Source: Actinoplanes xinjiangensis
GTDB lineage: Bacteria > Actinomycetota > Actinomycetes > Mycobacteriales > Micromonosporaceae
Reading direction: 5' to 3'
Assembly: GCF_003148685.1 (NCBI RefSeq)
Contig: NZ_QGGR01000028.1
Coordinates: forward strand, 56,222-120,221
DNA length: 64,000 nt
Below the pieces are notes generated by a model. It saw only the letters and a program-made list of their open reading frames with translations, had not been told where the DNA came from and ran no database searches. The position numbers were made by a program, and so were the translations under genes. Positions 53,377 to 62,108 of this stretch are shown here, piece by piece (position 1 is the first letter of the stretch; every line of letters starts with the position of its first letter).

Positions 53377-53949
53377 ATGTCTTTCAGGAAAATGTCTCTC
53401 CTGCTCGCGGCATCCGTCGCTGTCCTGACCGTCACCGCGTGTGGGAGTGAGCCGGAACCGCAGACCACCGGCGCCGAGGTCGCAACGCTACAGAGCGCCC
53501 CGGTCGGCGCACCCGCCTCGGCAGCCTCGGCGGCGACCGGCGACGGTGCGGTCATCCGTCCGGATGCGAGCAGCGCGGAGATCCACGACCTCGAACGTGC
53601 CTACTTCAAGTGCCTGCGCGACAACGGCGCTCCGTCGTCGAAGGACGGCGTCACCGAACCGGGGCGGCCCTCGCCCGCGCCCGAGACGGTCCGGGCCGCG
53701 GAGGTCGCGTGTGCCGACAAGCAACCGGTGAGCTGGTTCGACGTGGAGCGGCGGACCAATCCGGAGTTCCCCGATCTGCTGCGGACCGCGGCCGGGTGCC
53801 TCAAGAAGAAGGGATTCCAGGCACGGGTCGTCGAGACACCCCAGTGGCGGCTCGCGTATCGAGACAGCGGCGAGTTCATGCGGGCCGGTGATACCGAGGC
53901 GCAATGCGTCGACGAGGCGTTCGCCGCCAGGATCAAGACGTATCGCTGA
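53377..53949 (+). CDS. Lipoprotein, unknown function
   Basis: A 190-residue protein (ATG 53377; ATG 53392 also in frame) with a lipoprotein signal: basic start, hydrophobic 'LLLAASVAVL' and lipobox 'VTAC'. The mature part has three further Cys ('YFKCLRDNG', 'VACADKQ', 'GCLKKKG', 'AQCVDEAF' include four), which may form disulfides. No domain recognised. It converges on the histidine kinase gene, overlapping by 17 bases; the adjacent kinase has a similar Cys-containing sensor segment ('GCMQSHGAPG'), which hints at a shared role. Confidence 0.7.
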   Translation: MSFRKMSLLLAASVAVLTVTACGSEPEPQTTGAEVATLQSAPVGAPASAASAATGDGAVIRPDASSAEIHDLERAYFKCLRDNGAPSSKDGVTEPGRPSPAPETVRAAEVACADKQPVSWFDVERRTNPEFPDLLRTAAGCLKKKGFQARVVETPQWRLAYRDSGEFMRAGDTEAQCVDEAFAARIKTYR

Positions 53950-55657
53950 CGGGCCCGGCGGGGACGCGTACGGTGACGGTGGTTCCGGCGGCGAGCGTGC
54001 TGACCGCGTGCACCGTGCCGCCGTGCGCCCCCGCGAGGTCACGCACGATGGCCAGACCCAGACCGCTTCCGCCGGTATTGCGCCCGCGGGAGCGGTCGGC
54101 CCGCCAGAACCGGTCGAAGATGTGTGGCAGGTCGTCCGGTGCGATGCCCGTACCCGTGTCGGAGACCTCGATGAGCAGGTCAGGGCCGGTCACGTCGGCC
54201 CGCAGCGCGACGGTGCCGCCGGGCGGTGTGTGCCGGACCGCGTTGGAGAGCAGGTTGCCGGCGACCTGACGCAACCGGACCGGGTCTGCCACCACCGTCG
54301 TCCGCGGGTCGAAGAGGGTCGTCAGCTGTATTCGGCCGGCCTCCGCGGCACCCCGGTGCGCCTCGACGGCGACCCCGAGGACGTCGCCCAGCCGCATCGG
54401 TTCCGGGTGGATGCGCAGCGTGCCCGCGTCCGCGGCGGCCAGGTCGCGCAGGTCGTCGAGGATGCGGGACAGCTGCGAGGTCTCGTTCAGCAGCAGCGTG
54501 AGCAGGTGGCTGTCGGTGGGCGTCACACCGTCCTCGGCCGCCTCCAGCCAGCTCTGGATGTTCGTCGTGGGATTGCGCAGTTCGTGGGCGATGTCGCTGA
54601 TCATCGCCTTGCGCTGCCGCTCGGAGCGGTCGCGGCCCTCGGCCAGGTCGTTGAGGACCGTGGCGAGGTGGCCGATCTCGTCCCGGCCGGCGACCGGCAT
54701 CGGTTGCCGGGCGCCCGCCGCGGCGGTGAGCGCGCGCAGCGGCCGGACCAGGCGCAGCCCCATCAGGACGGTGAAGGCGACGGTCAAGGTGAGTACGGCG
54801 CCGATGACCCAGGCGATGCTGGCGAGGTTGTCGCCGGACAGGCTGAACACCTCGGGCTCGCCTGAGGTGGCCGGGTCGCCGACGTACAGCAGGGCGGGCG
54901 GTGCCACGTACGGTCGCAGTTGGTCTCGGCGCGAGCTGGTGATGCAGGCGTCGAGCTTCGGTGAGGGCTCCTCCTTCGTGACGAAGCCGGGCCCGATGCC
55001 GACCGTCCGCTTCGAGCCCAGACATCGGGTGACGCGGCGCTCGAGGTCGGACAGCGCTGTGGCCTCGGTCTGGATGCGTTCCGGGTAGTGGACGCCTCCG
55101 CAGCTCATGGCGGCGATGTCACCGATGGCGGCGGACCGTGCCCGCACGGTCCACCGGCCGGTCGGCTCCTCGACGGTCTCCCCCGGCGCGCCGTGGCTCT
55201 GCATGCAGCCGAGCACGCCGTCGGCCCACTTGCGCACGAGTGCCCGCTCGTCCCTGGTCAGGCGGTAGGGGCCGACGGCGCGGGGGTCCGGGCCGTCCAG
55301 CGGATCGATCGTCGCGGTGGGCCGGCGGTCCGTCGGCCACGCTCCCGGGTGGGTGTCCGCGATCGGCTGCCGGTCGGCGGTCAGCAGCGTGATGCGCTGT
55401 CCGGTCCGCTGCGCCAGCTGGTCCAGTGTCGGGGCGACCCCGTCCCACCCGCGGTGGGTGGCGGCGAAACCGGTCAGGACGTCGTACACGTGCCGGTCAT
55501 CGGCGAGTGACCGGCCCTGTTCCTGGCGGATCGCCTGGGTCGTGGTCTCGACCGCGAGCCACGCCGTGCCGACGACCGCGCAGACGGCCACCAGGATCGA
55601 GGTGGCCAGCAGCCGCACCACAATGCTCCGGTGCATCGGTACGCCGCTGCCGGCCAT
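53933..55657 (-). CDS. Membrane sensor histidine kinase (HAMP type)
   Basis: A 574-residue protein from ATG 55657, overlapping the response regulator stop (ATGA). Two membrane helices ('LLATSILVAVCAVVGTAWLAV' and 'IAWVIGAVLTLTVAFTVLMGL') enclose an extracytoplasmic sensor of ~240 residues with several Cys. A HAMP domain follows, then the His box 'DIAHELRNPTTNIQSWLEA' and the ATPase boxes 'NLLSNAVRHTPPGG', 'SDTGTGIAPDDLPHIFDRFWR' region and 'GSGLGLAIV'. It forms a two-component system with the OmpR-type regulator upstream. Confidence 0.92.
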   Translation of the reverse strand: MAGSGVPMHRSIVVRLLATSILVAVCAVVGTAWLAVETTTQAIRQEQGRSLADDRHVYDVLTGFAATHRGWDGVAPTLDQLAQRTGQRITLLTADRQPIADTHPGAWPTDRRPTATIDPLDGPDPRAVGPYRLTRDERALVRKWADGVLGCMQSHGAPGETVEEPTGRWTVRARSAAIGDIAAMSCGGVHYPERIQTEATALSDLERRVTRCLGSKRTVGIGPGFVTKEEPSPKLDACITSSRRDQLRPYVAPPALLYVGDPATSGEPEVFSLSGDNLASIAWVIGAVLTLTVAFTVLMGLRLVRPLRALTAAAGARQPMPVAGRDEIGHLATVLNDLAEGRDRSERQRKAMISDIAHELRNPTTNIQSWLEAAEDGVTPTDSHLLTLLLNETSQLSRILDDLRDLAAADAGTLRIHPEPMRLGDVLGVAVEAHRGAAEAGRIQLTTLFDPRTTVVADPVRLRQVAGNLLSNAVRHTPPGGTVALRADVTGPDLLIEVSDTGTGIAPDDLPHIFDRFWRADRSRGRNTGGSGLGLAIVRDLAGAHGGTVHAVSTLAAGTTVTVRVPAGPVSDTS

Positions 55658-56343
55658 CACCTGCCGCCGGTGAGCTTGTATCCGACGCCGTACACGGTGA
55701 CCAGCAGTTCGGGTTGCTGGGGATCCGCTTCGATCTTCCGGCGCAGGTTGAGGATGTGCACGTCGATGGCCCGGCGGGTGGAGGACCGGTCCAGACCGTT
55801 GCTCACCTCCAGCAGCTGGTTACGGGTGAAAACCCGCTCGGGTTGCCCGCTCATCGCCTCGATGATCGCGAACTCGCCCCGCGTGCACTCGATCCGCCGT
55901 CCCGCCACGGTGACCTCGTGCCGTCCCGGGTCGACGGTCAGCGGTCCGACCCGGCGGATACCGCGGGGATCCGGTGCCGCCGTGGCGCGGCGCAGCAGGC
56001 TGCGGACCCGGGCCGCGAGAACCCGGGGGCTGTACGGTTTCGTCAGGTAGTCGTCGGCGCCCAGTTCCAGCCCGACGAGCTGGTCCTCCTCCTCGGTGCG
56101 CGCGGTCAGCATCAGCACCGGCACCGCCGACTGCTGCCGCAGCCGCCGGCACACCTGCAGCCCGCTGAGGACCGGCAGCATCACGTCGAGCACGAGCAGG
56201 TCCGGCGCGGTACGCAGCGCGTGGTCGAGCGCCGCCTGGCCGTCGTGCACCACGGCCGCCCGGTGACCGTCGGCCTCCAGATACCGCCGAAGCACCTCGG
56301 CTTGGAGTTCGTCGTCCTCGGCGATCAGCACGTATGCGCACAC
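55657..56343 (-). CDS. OmpR/PhoB-type response regulator
   Basis: A 228-residue protein. The receiver domain has 'LIAEDDELQ', the phosphorylation Asp in 'LLVLDVMLP' and Lys in 'YLTKPYSPRVL'. The C-terminal winged helix has 'VAGRRIECTRGEFAIIEAM', 'VFTRNQLLEVSNG' and 'VDVHILNLRRKIE'-like 'AIDVHILNLRRKIE'. It is the first gene of a two-gene operon with the kinase and starts divergently from a small HEAT-like gene. Confidence 0.93.
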   Translation of the reverse strand: MCAYVLIAEDDELQAEVLRRYLEADGHRAAVVHDGQAALDHALRTAPDLLVLDVMLPVLSGLQVCRRLRQQSAVPVLMLTARTEEEDQLVGLELGADDYLTKPYSPRVLAARVRSLLRRATAAPDPRGIRRVGPLTVDPGRHEVTVAGRRIECTRGEFAIIEAMSGQPERVFTRNQLLEVSNGLDRSSTRRAIDVHILNLRRKIEADPQQPELLVTVYGVGYKLTGGR

Positions 56344-56491
56344 GGGGGCACTATATGTAGGAAGATCGAGTAATTTCGCCGTCCGGATCGTTGCTGCCGC
56401 CTAACAGGTTCCTGATGTCGCGCGTCTGGGCGGAGTCATCCTGGCGAAGCCGTACTGACGGAGTGTCGTACGTCTGTAGGAAGATTCTGGG

Positions 56492-56938
56492 ATGCCGGTC
56501 GCTTCCCGTTGGGGCATGACTCCCCAACGCAGTATCGAGTTCGAGTGTGCACGCCGAGGCGTCTCCGCTGTGGTGGCCGGTTGCGTTGGACTCGTCGAGG
56601 GCGACGACGGTGATGCCGAGTTGATCATGGCGTTGGGTGGCCCTGCTTCGGGGCGAATGCTCTGTGGTTCTTCCCGTGCCGATCTCCACTGGCTGCGGGT
56701 CTGGGGAATGCGCGGCCTCCTGTGGGCTTGGGATGACAGCACGGCGGCCGCCGCAGCCGCGCAAGCGGCATTGACCGATGACGCGTGGCGGGTGCGCGAG
56801 ATGGCCGCCAAAGTAGTGGCGAAACGTTCGATCGGGGACGCGATGCCCGCGCTGGTGCTTCTGCAGGTAGACCCGGTAGTACGCGTACAAGCCGCGGCCG
56901 ATCGGGCCATCCGGATCCTGGCCCGCGCAAACGCATAG
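56492..56938 (+). CDS. Small HEAT-repeat-like protein
   Basis: A 148-residue protein from ATG 56492 with AGGAAG upstream (ATG 56516 is the alternative). The second half has HEAT-type helical repeats: 'LRVWGMRGLLWAWDDSTAAAAAAQAAL', then 'WRVREMAAKVVAKRSIGDAMPAL' and 'VRVQAAADRAIRIL' (all parts shorter when split at the repeat borders). It is probably a protein-protein adaptor. It is divergent from the response regulator gene; no function is assigned. Confidence 0.65.
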   Translation: MPVASRWGMTPQRSIEFECARRGVSAVVAGCVGLVEGDDGDAELIMALGGPASGRMLCGSSRADLHWLRVWGMRGLLWAWDDSTAAAAAAQAALTDDAWRVREMAAKVVAKRSIGDAMPALVLLQVDPVVRVQAAADRAIRILARANA

Positions 56939-57106
56939 TCGAGCAGCGCGCGTCACCGTCACCGTGACGGTAAAGCGAATGCCAGCGATACGGGACCACA
57001 GGCGAATACCGGCGCTGCCTGCAAAAACAGGCGGGAAGACAAACACTTACCTGGCGTTCGTTGAGGTCGATGTGCCGGCCGCTCGGGTCGCCGCCGACGA
57101 TGCGGC

Positions 57107-57152
57107 TTGACGTCGTTACTACGTCCTGCGATGCTACGCGTTACGTAGTAAC
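57107..57152. promoter_or_regulatory. padR promoter with palindromic operator
   Basis: TTGACG (57107-57112), a 17-base spacer and GATGCT (57130-57135) form a plausible promoter. A perfect inverted repeat GTTACTACGT / ACGTAGTAAC occupies 57115-57124 and 57143-57152, placing one arm between -35 and -10 and the other just past the start point. The layout fits autorepression by the PadR protein encoded 11 bases further on. Confidence 0.7.
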
Positions 57153-57163
57153 GGGAGGCACAT

Positions 57164-57478
57164 ATGTCGGGGCTGTCTCAACTCGGTAGGTTCTCCGAGC
57201 CGGCGTTGCTCATCCTGGTCAGCCTTGCTGACGGGGCGAAGCACGGCTATGCGATGCAGGACGACATCGCCGCCCTGACCGACGAACGGCCGGGACCGGG
57301 CACGCTGTACGGCGCGATCCGCCGCCTGGAGGAGCACGGCTACATCGAGTCGTTGCCGGAGCAGGACCGTCGCAAGCCATATCGGCTCACCGACATAGGC
57401 CGAGCGGCCCTGCAGACCGAACTGCAGCGCATGCGTACGGTCGCCAGCACCGGGCTGCGCCGGCTGGCAGTCGCCTGA
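57164..57478 (+). CDS. PadR-family transcriptional regulator
   Basis: A 104-residue protein from ATG 57164 behind GGGAGG. The PadR winged helix is clear: 'FSEPALLILVSLADGAKHGYAMQDDI', 'GPGTLYGAIRRLEEHGYIE', 'RRKPYRLTDIGRAALQTEL' (shown in family order). It is of the short PadR type without a long dimerisation tail. The stop overlaps the start of the next gene (TGATG), so regulator and membrane protein are made together. A palindrome in its promoter suggests autorepression. Confidence 0.9.
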   Translation: MSGLSQLGRFSEPALLILVSLADGAKHGYAMQDDIAALTDERPGPGTLYGAIRRLEEHGYIESLPEQDRRKPYRLTDIGRAALQTELQRMRTVASTGLRRLAVA

Positions 57479-58566
57479 TGCCCACGAACCGAAGCCGGGT
57501 TCTCGCCGTGGTGCTCGCGCTCTACCCCAGACGCATCCGCGACCGCTACGGCGCCGAGATCACCGAGTTGCTCACCCACTCCCCCACGCCGGGACGCGAC
57601 CTCGCCGACGTGGCGTGGTGCGCCCTTGCCGACCGGGGAGCCTCGTTGACCATGTCGCACGCTCGTCCACACCTGATCAGACTGGCGGGGCTGCTCGCCG
57701 CTCCGCTCGTGTTCGGAGTCGCGCTGGCGGCCCTGGCCGGCATCGCCGTCACCGTCCTCGGGGCGGTGGAAGGTTTCGGTTACCAGGTCGGCTACCGGCT
57801 CGTGGACGTGGTGATCGCCGTTTCCGTGGTGCCGGTCGCTGCGGGCACGGTGTGGCTGGCCCGCAGAACCGGGCGCAGGGAGCACGTCGGCACGCCGATC
57901 CTGGTCGTACCCACGGCCCTGGCGCTGGGCACCATCGCGGTGGCGAGTCTGCCCTACCTGGGCGAAGCCGTGGGTGAGACGTGGTCGGCGACGCTGGTGT
58001 CGTCGGTGTGCTGGTGTGCCGCCACGTTCGTACTCGCCATAGGCGGTGCCGCATTGATGCAACGGGCGAGGACCGGCGCCGCCTGGACGGTCATGGTGCT
58101 GGGCGGGCTGGCCATCCTCGAACTCACCTGCACCGTGTACGTGCTGCTCGTACACCGTTCGTACGGGCTGCCTCCGTCGTCCGCGTTCGGTGCCTACCCG
58201 GTAGTGATCACCGGAATGGACCCCGGTCTCGTCGGTGACCCTGCGGGCCAGTTGGCCGAGGCCCTCAAGGGTTTGCCTGCCCTGCTCACGGTATGTACAG
58301 CGTTCACCATCACGCTGGCCCTGACCCGCACCACACGACGGCACGCGACGCCAAAGCCGGCCTCAAGCTCATCCGCCCGTCGTGAATCCTGCACAGCCAG
58401 CAAAGATCTCCACCCCATCTGCGGCCGCGAAGCAGAGAGACGCGTCCATGCCGCTCGCTCCGCCGGCCGGTGCTCCCATCGCTCACCGACCACGAGCAGC
58501 GGGTACGACCACCAGGTCAGTTCCGGGGACGCCCCTCCTGCCTGCGGTCCAGGCGCGCCGTCATGA
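57478..58566 (+). CDS. PadR-coupled membrane protein, unknown function
   Basis: A 362-residue protein from ATG 57478, overlapping padR. The N-terminus has 'LYPRRIRDRYGAEITELL', a segment often seen in membrane proteins encoded behind PadR genes. About six hydrophobic segments follow ('LAAPLVFGVALAALAGIAVTVLG', 'LVDVVIAVSVVPVAAGTVWLA', and others). The last ~70 residues are Ser/Arg/Pro-rich and unlike a folded domain, as if the natural stop had been lost. Function is unknown. Confidence 0.7.
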   Translation: MPTNRSRVLAVVLALYPRRIRDRYGAEITELLTHSPTPGRDLADVAWCALADRGASLTMSHARPHLIRLAGLLAAPLVFGVALAALAGIAVTVLGAVEGFGYQVGYRLVDVVIAVSVVPVAAGTVWLARRTGRREHVGTPILVVPTALALGTIAVASLPYLGEAVGETWSATLVSSVCWCAATFVLAIGGAALMQRARTGAAWTVMVLGGLAILELTCTVYVLLVHRSYGLPPSSAFGAYPVVITGMDPGLVGDPAGQLAEALKGLPALLTVCTAFTITLALTRTTRRHATPKPASSSSARRESCTASKDLHPICGREAERRVHAARSAGRCSHRSPTTSSGYDHQVSSGDAPPACGPGAPS

Positions 58567-58698
58567 CGTAAGGATTTCGCAATATCGGTGGTGGCGCTGC
58601 TCCGGGGAGGATGAGAGCGCGCCGGTCGTTACGTGATCTGGCTTGCCGATGGCCGGGTCGGGTGCGACACGGTGGCGGCCGATGAACGGAGGGGTCGG

Positions 58699-59217
58699 AT
58701 GAGCGTTCGCCGGGGACTCGCGGTCCTGATGATGGTTGCGGTGCTGGCGGTGGCCGGGTGCGGTGCGTCCGGCGGTGACCGGCCGCCCGGACCGGCCGGC
58801 AGCAGCGGGGGCACCGATAGTTACGCATTCAGCGTCGCGACTCTGGACGGTGGCACGTTCGACGGTCGCAGTATGGCCGGCAAGCCGGCCGTGTTGTGGT
58901 TCTGGGCACCGTGGTGCCCGACGTGTCTGGGGCAGGCGAAACAGGTCAACGCGCTGGCGGCGGACTACGCCGGTAAAGCGACCGTGGTCGGGGTGGCCGG
59001 TCTCGACAAGGTCGCTGAGATGCGTGACTTCGTGGGATTGGCGAAGCTGTCCGGGTTCCCGCAGCTCGCCGACGAGCAGGGGGTGGTGTGGCAGCGGTTC
59101 GGCATGACGCAGCAGAGCACGTTCGTGGTGCTCGACGCCCAGGGTGCCGTCGCCGCCTCCGGCCGCCTGGACCCGGCCGGGTTGCCGGCCCGGCTCGACA
59201 AGCTGCTGGTGGGCTGA
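58699..59217 (+). CDS. Thioredoxin-fold lipoprotein (TlpA/ResA-like)
   Basis: A 172-residue protein from ATG 58699 behind GGAGGGG. A lipoprotein signal ends in 'VAGC', followed by a Gly/Ser/Pro linker. The thioredoxin fold has 'VLWFWAPWCPTCLGQ' with the CPTC redox pair and a cis-Pro region 'MTQQSTFVVLD'. It works outside the membrane as a thiol oxidoreductase. The next gene, one base away, encodes a CcdA-like protein that could supply its electrons. Confidence 0.9.
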   Translation: MSVRRGLAVLMMVAVLAVAGCGASGGDRPPGPAGSSGGTDSYAFSVATLDGGTFDGRSMAGKPAVLWFWAPWCPTCLGQAKQVNALAADYAGKATVVGVAGLDKVAEMRDFVGLAKLSGFPQLADEQGVVWQRFGMTQQSTFVVLDAQGAVAASGRLDPAGLPARLDKLLVG

Positions 59218-59218
59218 G

Positions 59219-60148
59219 GTGTCGGAGGCACCGCTGGCGCTTGCGGTGGCCGCGGGGATGCTGGCCGCGGTGAATCCGTGCGGGTTCGCGCTGCTGCCGG
59301 CGTACCTGTCGCTGCTGATCGCCGGTGACAGCGGCGGGCGTGGTACCGCGGTGGTGCGGGCGCTGAGCACGACGGCGGCGATGACGGCCGGGTTCGTCGC
59401 CGTGTTCGGGCTGTTCGGTCTGGCCGTCGCACCGGTCGCGGGTTCGGTGCAGCGGCACCTGCCGTGGGTGACCATCGGTGTGGGACTGGTGCTGGTGGGG
59501 CTCGGTGGGTGGCTGTTGGCGGGCCGGCAGCTGCCCGGTCTGGCGGTGACGATGTCCCGTGGCCCCGCTGCCCGGCGGACGCTGCCGTCGATGGCCGTGT
59601 TCGGTGCCGCGTACGCGGTGGCATCGCTGTCGTGCACCATCGGCCCGTTCCTGGCGATCGTGGTCAGCAGTTTCCGGGCCGGGTCGAACGGTGCCGGTGT
59701 GGCGCTGTTCGTGGCGTACGCGATCGGGATGGGGTTGACCGTCGCTGTCGCCGCCGTCGCGGTTGCGCTGGCCCGCGACGGTCTGCTGCGCCGGGTCCGC
59801 CGTGCCGCTCCGGTGCTGTCCCGGGTGGGCGGCGCTCTGATGGTGGCGGCCGGCGCCTATGTGGCCTGGTACGGCTGGTACGAGATCCGGGTGCTGCGCG
59901 GTGGCGCTGACGGCGATCCGGTCATCGAGGCCGCCGACGCGGTCCAGAGGTGGCTGTCGACCGCCCTCGACCAGGTCGGAGCGGGTGCGCTGAGCATGGT
60001 GCTCGTCGTCCTGCTGGCGGTGGCCGGGGTGCGCCGGTTCACCCTCCGGCGTGCCGGCACCGGGGGTGCCTCGACCGTGGTGCCGGTTCAAGGTCGGCCT
60101 GGGGGCGATGAGCAGGACAGACGTCCGCCGTTGGCCAGGGAAGGCTGA
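59219..60148 (+). CDS. CcdA/DsbD-like thiol electron carrier in the membrane
   Basis: A 309-residue protein from GTG 59219 with GGTGGG upstream. The first helix contains 'AAVNPCGFALLPAYLSLL' and a later helix 'ASLSCTIGPFLAIV', the two Cys that carry electrons across the membrane in CcdA proteins. At least six hydrophobic segments are present, and a cytoplasmic Arg/Gly-rich tail follows. It probably keeps the upstream TlpA-like lipoprotein reduced. Confidence 0.88.
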   Translation: MSEAPLALAVAAGMLAAVNPCGFALLPAYLSLLIAGDSGGRGTAVVRALSTTAAMTAGFVAVFGLFGLAVAPVAGSVQRHLPWVTIGVGLVLVGLGGWLLAGRQLPGLAVTMSRGPAARRTLPSMAVFGAAYAVASLSCTIGPFLAIVVSSFRAGSNGAGVALFVAYAIGMGLTVAVAAVAVALARDGLLRRVRRAAPVLSRVGGALMVAAGAYVAWYGWYEIRVLRGGADGDPVIEAADAVQRWLSTALDQVGAGALSMVLVVLLAVAGVRRFTLRRAGTGGASTVVPVQGRPGGDEQDRRPPLAREG

Positions 60149-60300
60149 TCACAGCGCTGGTTGAGGATGCGTCGTAGGAAGCAGGATCAGCGTGCGATCA
60201 AGTCGCTGGGGGTTGTTCGAGGCGCTTCGATCTACGCCGCAAACGCGTGGTGCGCGCCCGTTGAGCAAACCCGTGCGCGGATTACGGCCGCGTCTGTCGA

Positions 60301-60768
60301 TCAGTAGTGAGCGAGAATCTGAGTGACGGGATGCCCGACAAGTTCGGCCACCTCGGCGAGTTCTTCGTCGTCGAGCTCATACTTGGCGCGGCTGGGATTC
60401 ATCGCGCAGATCTCGAAACGGGCGAACCCGACTGGCCAGTCGAAGCGTAGCGAATCCAGTGCGACGACCGTTTCACAGCAGGGCACCTCGAAGTCGAGGT
60501 TGCCGAAGGCTTCGCCCTTCTCCTCGATCAGATCGAAGAACCAGCCCACGTGGATGTCACCGCTACAGTTCGAGCAGGTGATCCCGGTGGTGTTATCACC
60601 GGCGTCGATCAGGGTGACCTCGTCGTAGAACTCTGTCTCGACCTCTTCAACGTCATCTTGTGGGCCGGAGAACAGTTGGACCACGTAACTCATTGCCGCC
60701 GCAGCCGCTTCGGGAGAGGGCTGCCACCGCTGGTCGGTAGGGATCAACCGGATGTAACCGTCGCTCAC
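60301..60768 (-). CDS. Cys-containing protein of unknown function
   Basis: About 155 residues from GTG 60768; the frame is open further upstream but without protein-like features. The sequence is acidic ('DDVEEVETEFYDEV', 'YELDDEELAEVAEL') and has 'ITCSNCSGDI' and 'EVPCCETVV', two Cys pairs that could bind zinc. It ends 'PVTQILAHY'. No family recognised. Confidence 0.6.
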   Translation of the reverse strand: MSDGYIRLIPTDQRWQPSPEAAAAAMSYVVQLFSGPQDDVEEVETEFYDEVTLIDAGDNTTGITCSNCSGDIHVGWFFDLIEEKGEAFGNLDFEVPCCETVVALDSLRFDWPVGFARFEICAMNPSRAKYELDDEELAEVAELVGHPVTQILAHY

Positions 60769-60983
60769 AGCGTCAGCATGAAGGTCCGTCTCGGCGTGAT
60801 CAAGCTGCCGAACGAACCCGCGTCGGCAGCTTGCTGACCCGCTCGGTCGGCGCCGATGAGGTAAGTGTCGATACCAGAATGCCGGCTTCCGCACTTCCAA
60901 CAGGCCGCGGGTCGGAGCGGGCCGCGCGAGCGGCGGTGACGTACGTTCCCTGACAACAGGAACTCGCCTCAGGAGGAGTGGTC

Positions 60984-61355
60984 GTGGCGTTCGACTCTGA
61001 GACGGCCGAGCGTGTCCGGGCCGCGTTGGCTGATCGGCAGGTCCGCGAGGTCAAGATGTTCGGGGGGCTCGCCTTCATGGTGGACGAGCGGATGGTCGTC
61101 TGTGTCTCGGCGGGTGGCTCGGACCTGCTCGTCCGGGTCTCCCCCGACAGCGACGCCCAGCACTTGGAGAAGTCGGGAGCCGCGCGCGCCGAGATGGGCA
61201 AGGGCCGTTCGATGGGCGAGGGGTGGATCACGGTCGACAAGACGGCCCTTGTCGAGGAGAAGGACTTCACGGACTGGATGACAGCAGCGCTGTCTTTCCA
61301 CGCGCAGGGCTCAGGCGGGAAGCCGGCGACCAGGTCCAAGACCGAAACAAAGTAG
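60984..61355 (+). CDS. TfoX N-terminal-domain protein
   Basis: About 123 residues from GTG 60984, with AGGAGG seven bases upstream (GTG 60978 also in frame). The pattern 'REVKMFGGLAFMVDERMVVCV' near the start, 'LLVRVSPD' and 'VDKTALVEEKDFTDWM' is that of the TfoX N-terminal domain. In proteobacteria TfoX controls competence; actinobacterial stand-alone copies have no known role. Confidence 0.82.
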   Translation: MAFDSETAERVRAALADRQVREVKMFGGLAFMVDERMVVCVSAGGSDLLVRVSPDSDAQHLEKSGAARAEMGKGRSMGEGWITVDKTALVEEKDFTDWMTAALSFHAQGSGGKPATRSKTETK

Positions 61356-61619
61356 CCCCGGTCCCCGCCGGGGCGGACGCCCCGGGGGATCGCCACCGGG
61401 TAGCACTTCGCTGCCGTTGTCGCTGTCGAAAACCAGGCACGGTCGTGCGAGCCTGCCGCGCAGGGTGGGAACGCCCTCGCCGGCAAGGGCGTCGAGGGCG
61501 GCCAGCAGCAGCACGTCGGCCTCGAAACGGAGCCCGGTCAGCGCAACCCTTCGGGAACGATTCGCCACGTGCTTCGCCTGGGTGACGCTCTCACTGATCT
61601 CCCGGATCGGCGCGCCCAT
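61311..61619 (-). CDS. Possible small protein, uncertain
   Basis: A 102-residue frame from ATG 61619. The first ~70 residues look protein-like ('IREISESVTQAKHVANRS', 'FEADVLLLAALDALAG') with normal GC-rich third positions, but the C-terminal part is Pro/Gly/Arg-rich and overlaps the end of the TfoX-like gene by 45 bases. GAGGAG directly abuts the ATG, too close for a good ribosome binding site. Could be spurious. Confidence 0.35.
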   Translation of the reverse strand: MGAPIREISESVTQAKHVANRSRRVALTGLRFEADVLLLAALDALAGEGVPTLRGRLARPCLVFDSDNGSEVLPGGDPPGRPPRRGPGLLCFGLGPGRRLPA

Positions 61620-61697
61620 CTCCTCGGACCCGGCCGCCTACCAGGGGCTTGAGGTCGGCCGGGAATCACCCGGTGGCCGAGGAGGTAGGCGGATGGC

Positions 61698-61901
61698 TCA
61701 GTCCGGCGGTCCGATAGGACTGCCTTGCGCGGCCGGGCTGTCGGCCGCCTCCCCCGGCGTACCCGAGCCGCCGTTCTCGGCCAAGTGCTCGTGGTCGTGG
61801 TCGAGGTCGCCGGGCAGGTCGTTGTCCGGTTCGGTCATCGCCCCGGTGTCCATCGATCCCGGGTCCGCGATGCTGCTCAGATCGTCGTGCGGATTAGTCA
61901 T
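61698..61901 (-). CDS. Small acidic protein, possible
   Basis: A 67-residue frame from ATG 61901, very acidic and His-containing ('GDLDHDHEHLAENGG'), with no membrane segment. There is no clear ribosome binding site, but TAGACG six bases upstream could be the -10 box of a leaderless transcript. No family recognised. Confidence 0.4.
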   Translation of the reverse strand: MTNPHDDLSSIADPGSMDTGAMTEPDNDLPGDLDHDHEHLAENGGSGTPGEAADSPAAQGSPIGPPD

Positions 61902-62108
61902 GCCCGACGTCTACCCGGCACGGCGCCGGTGACTCACCGCGCCGCCCGTGTTCACGGCGATTTCACCCGCCTCACTATTCATCCCAGGTCCGGATGCGGG
62001 CTAGTACCAACGCCGTTCAGTTAGGGCTGGATGCCGCCGCAGTCGGCGGCATGGTCAACCTCTGGGGCAGCTACCTCATCTTCGTGCGGGTAGCCGTGCG
62101 ATAGGGCA

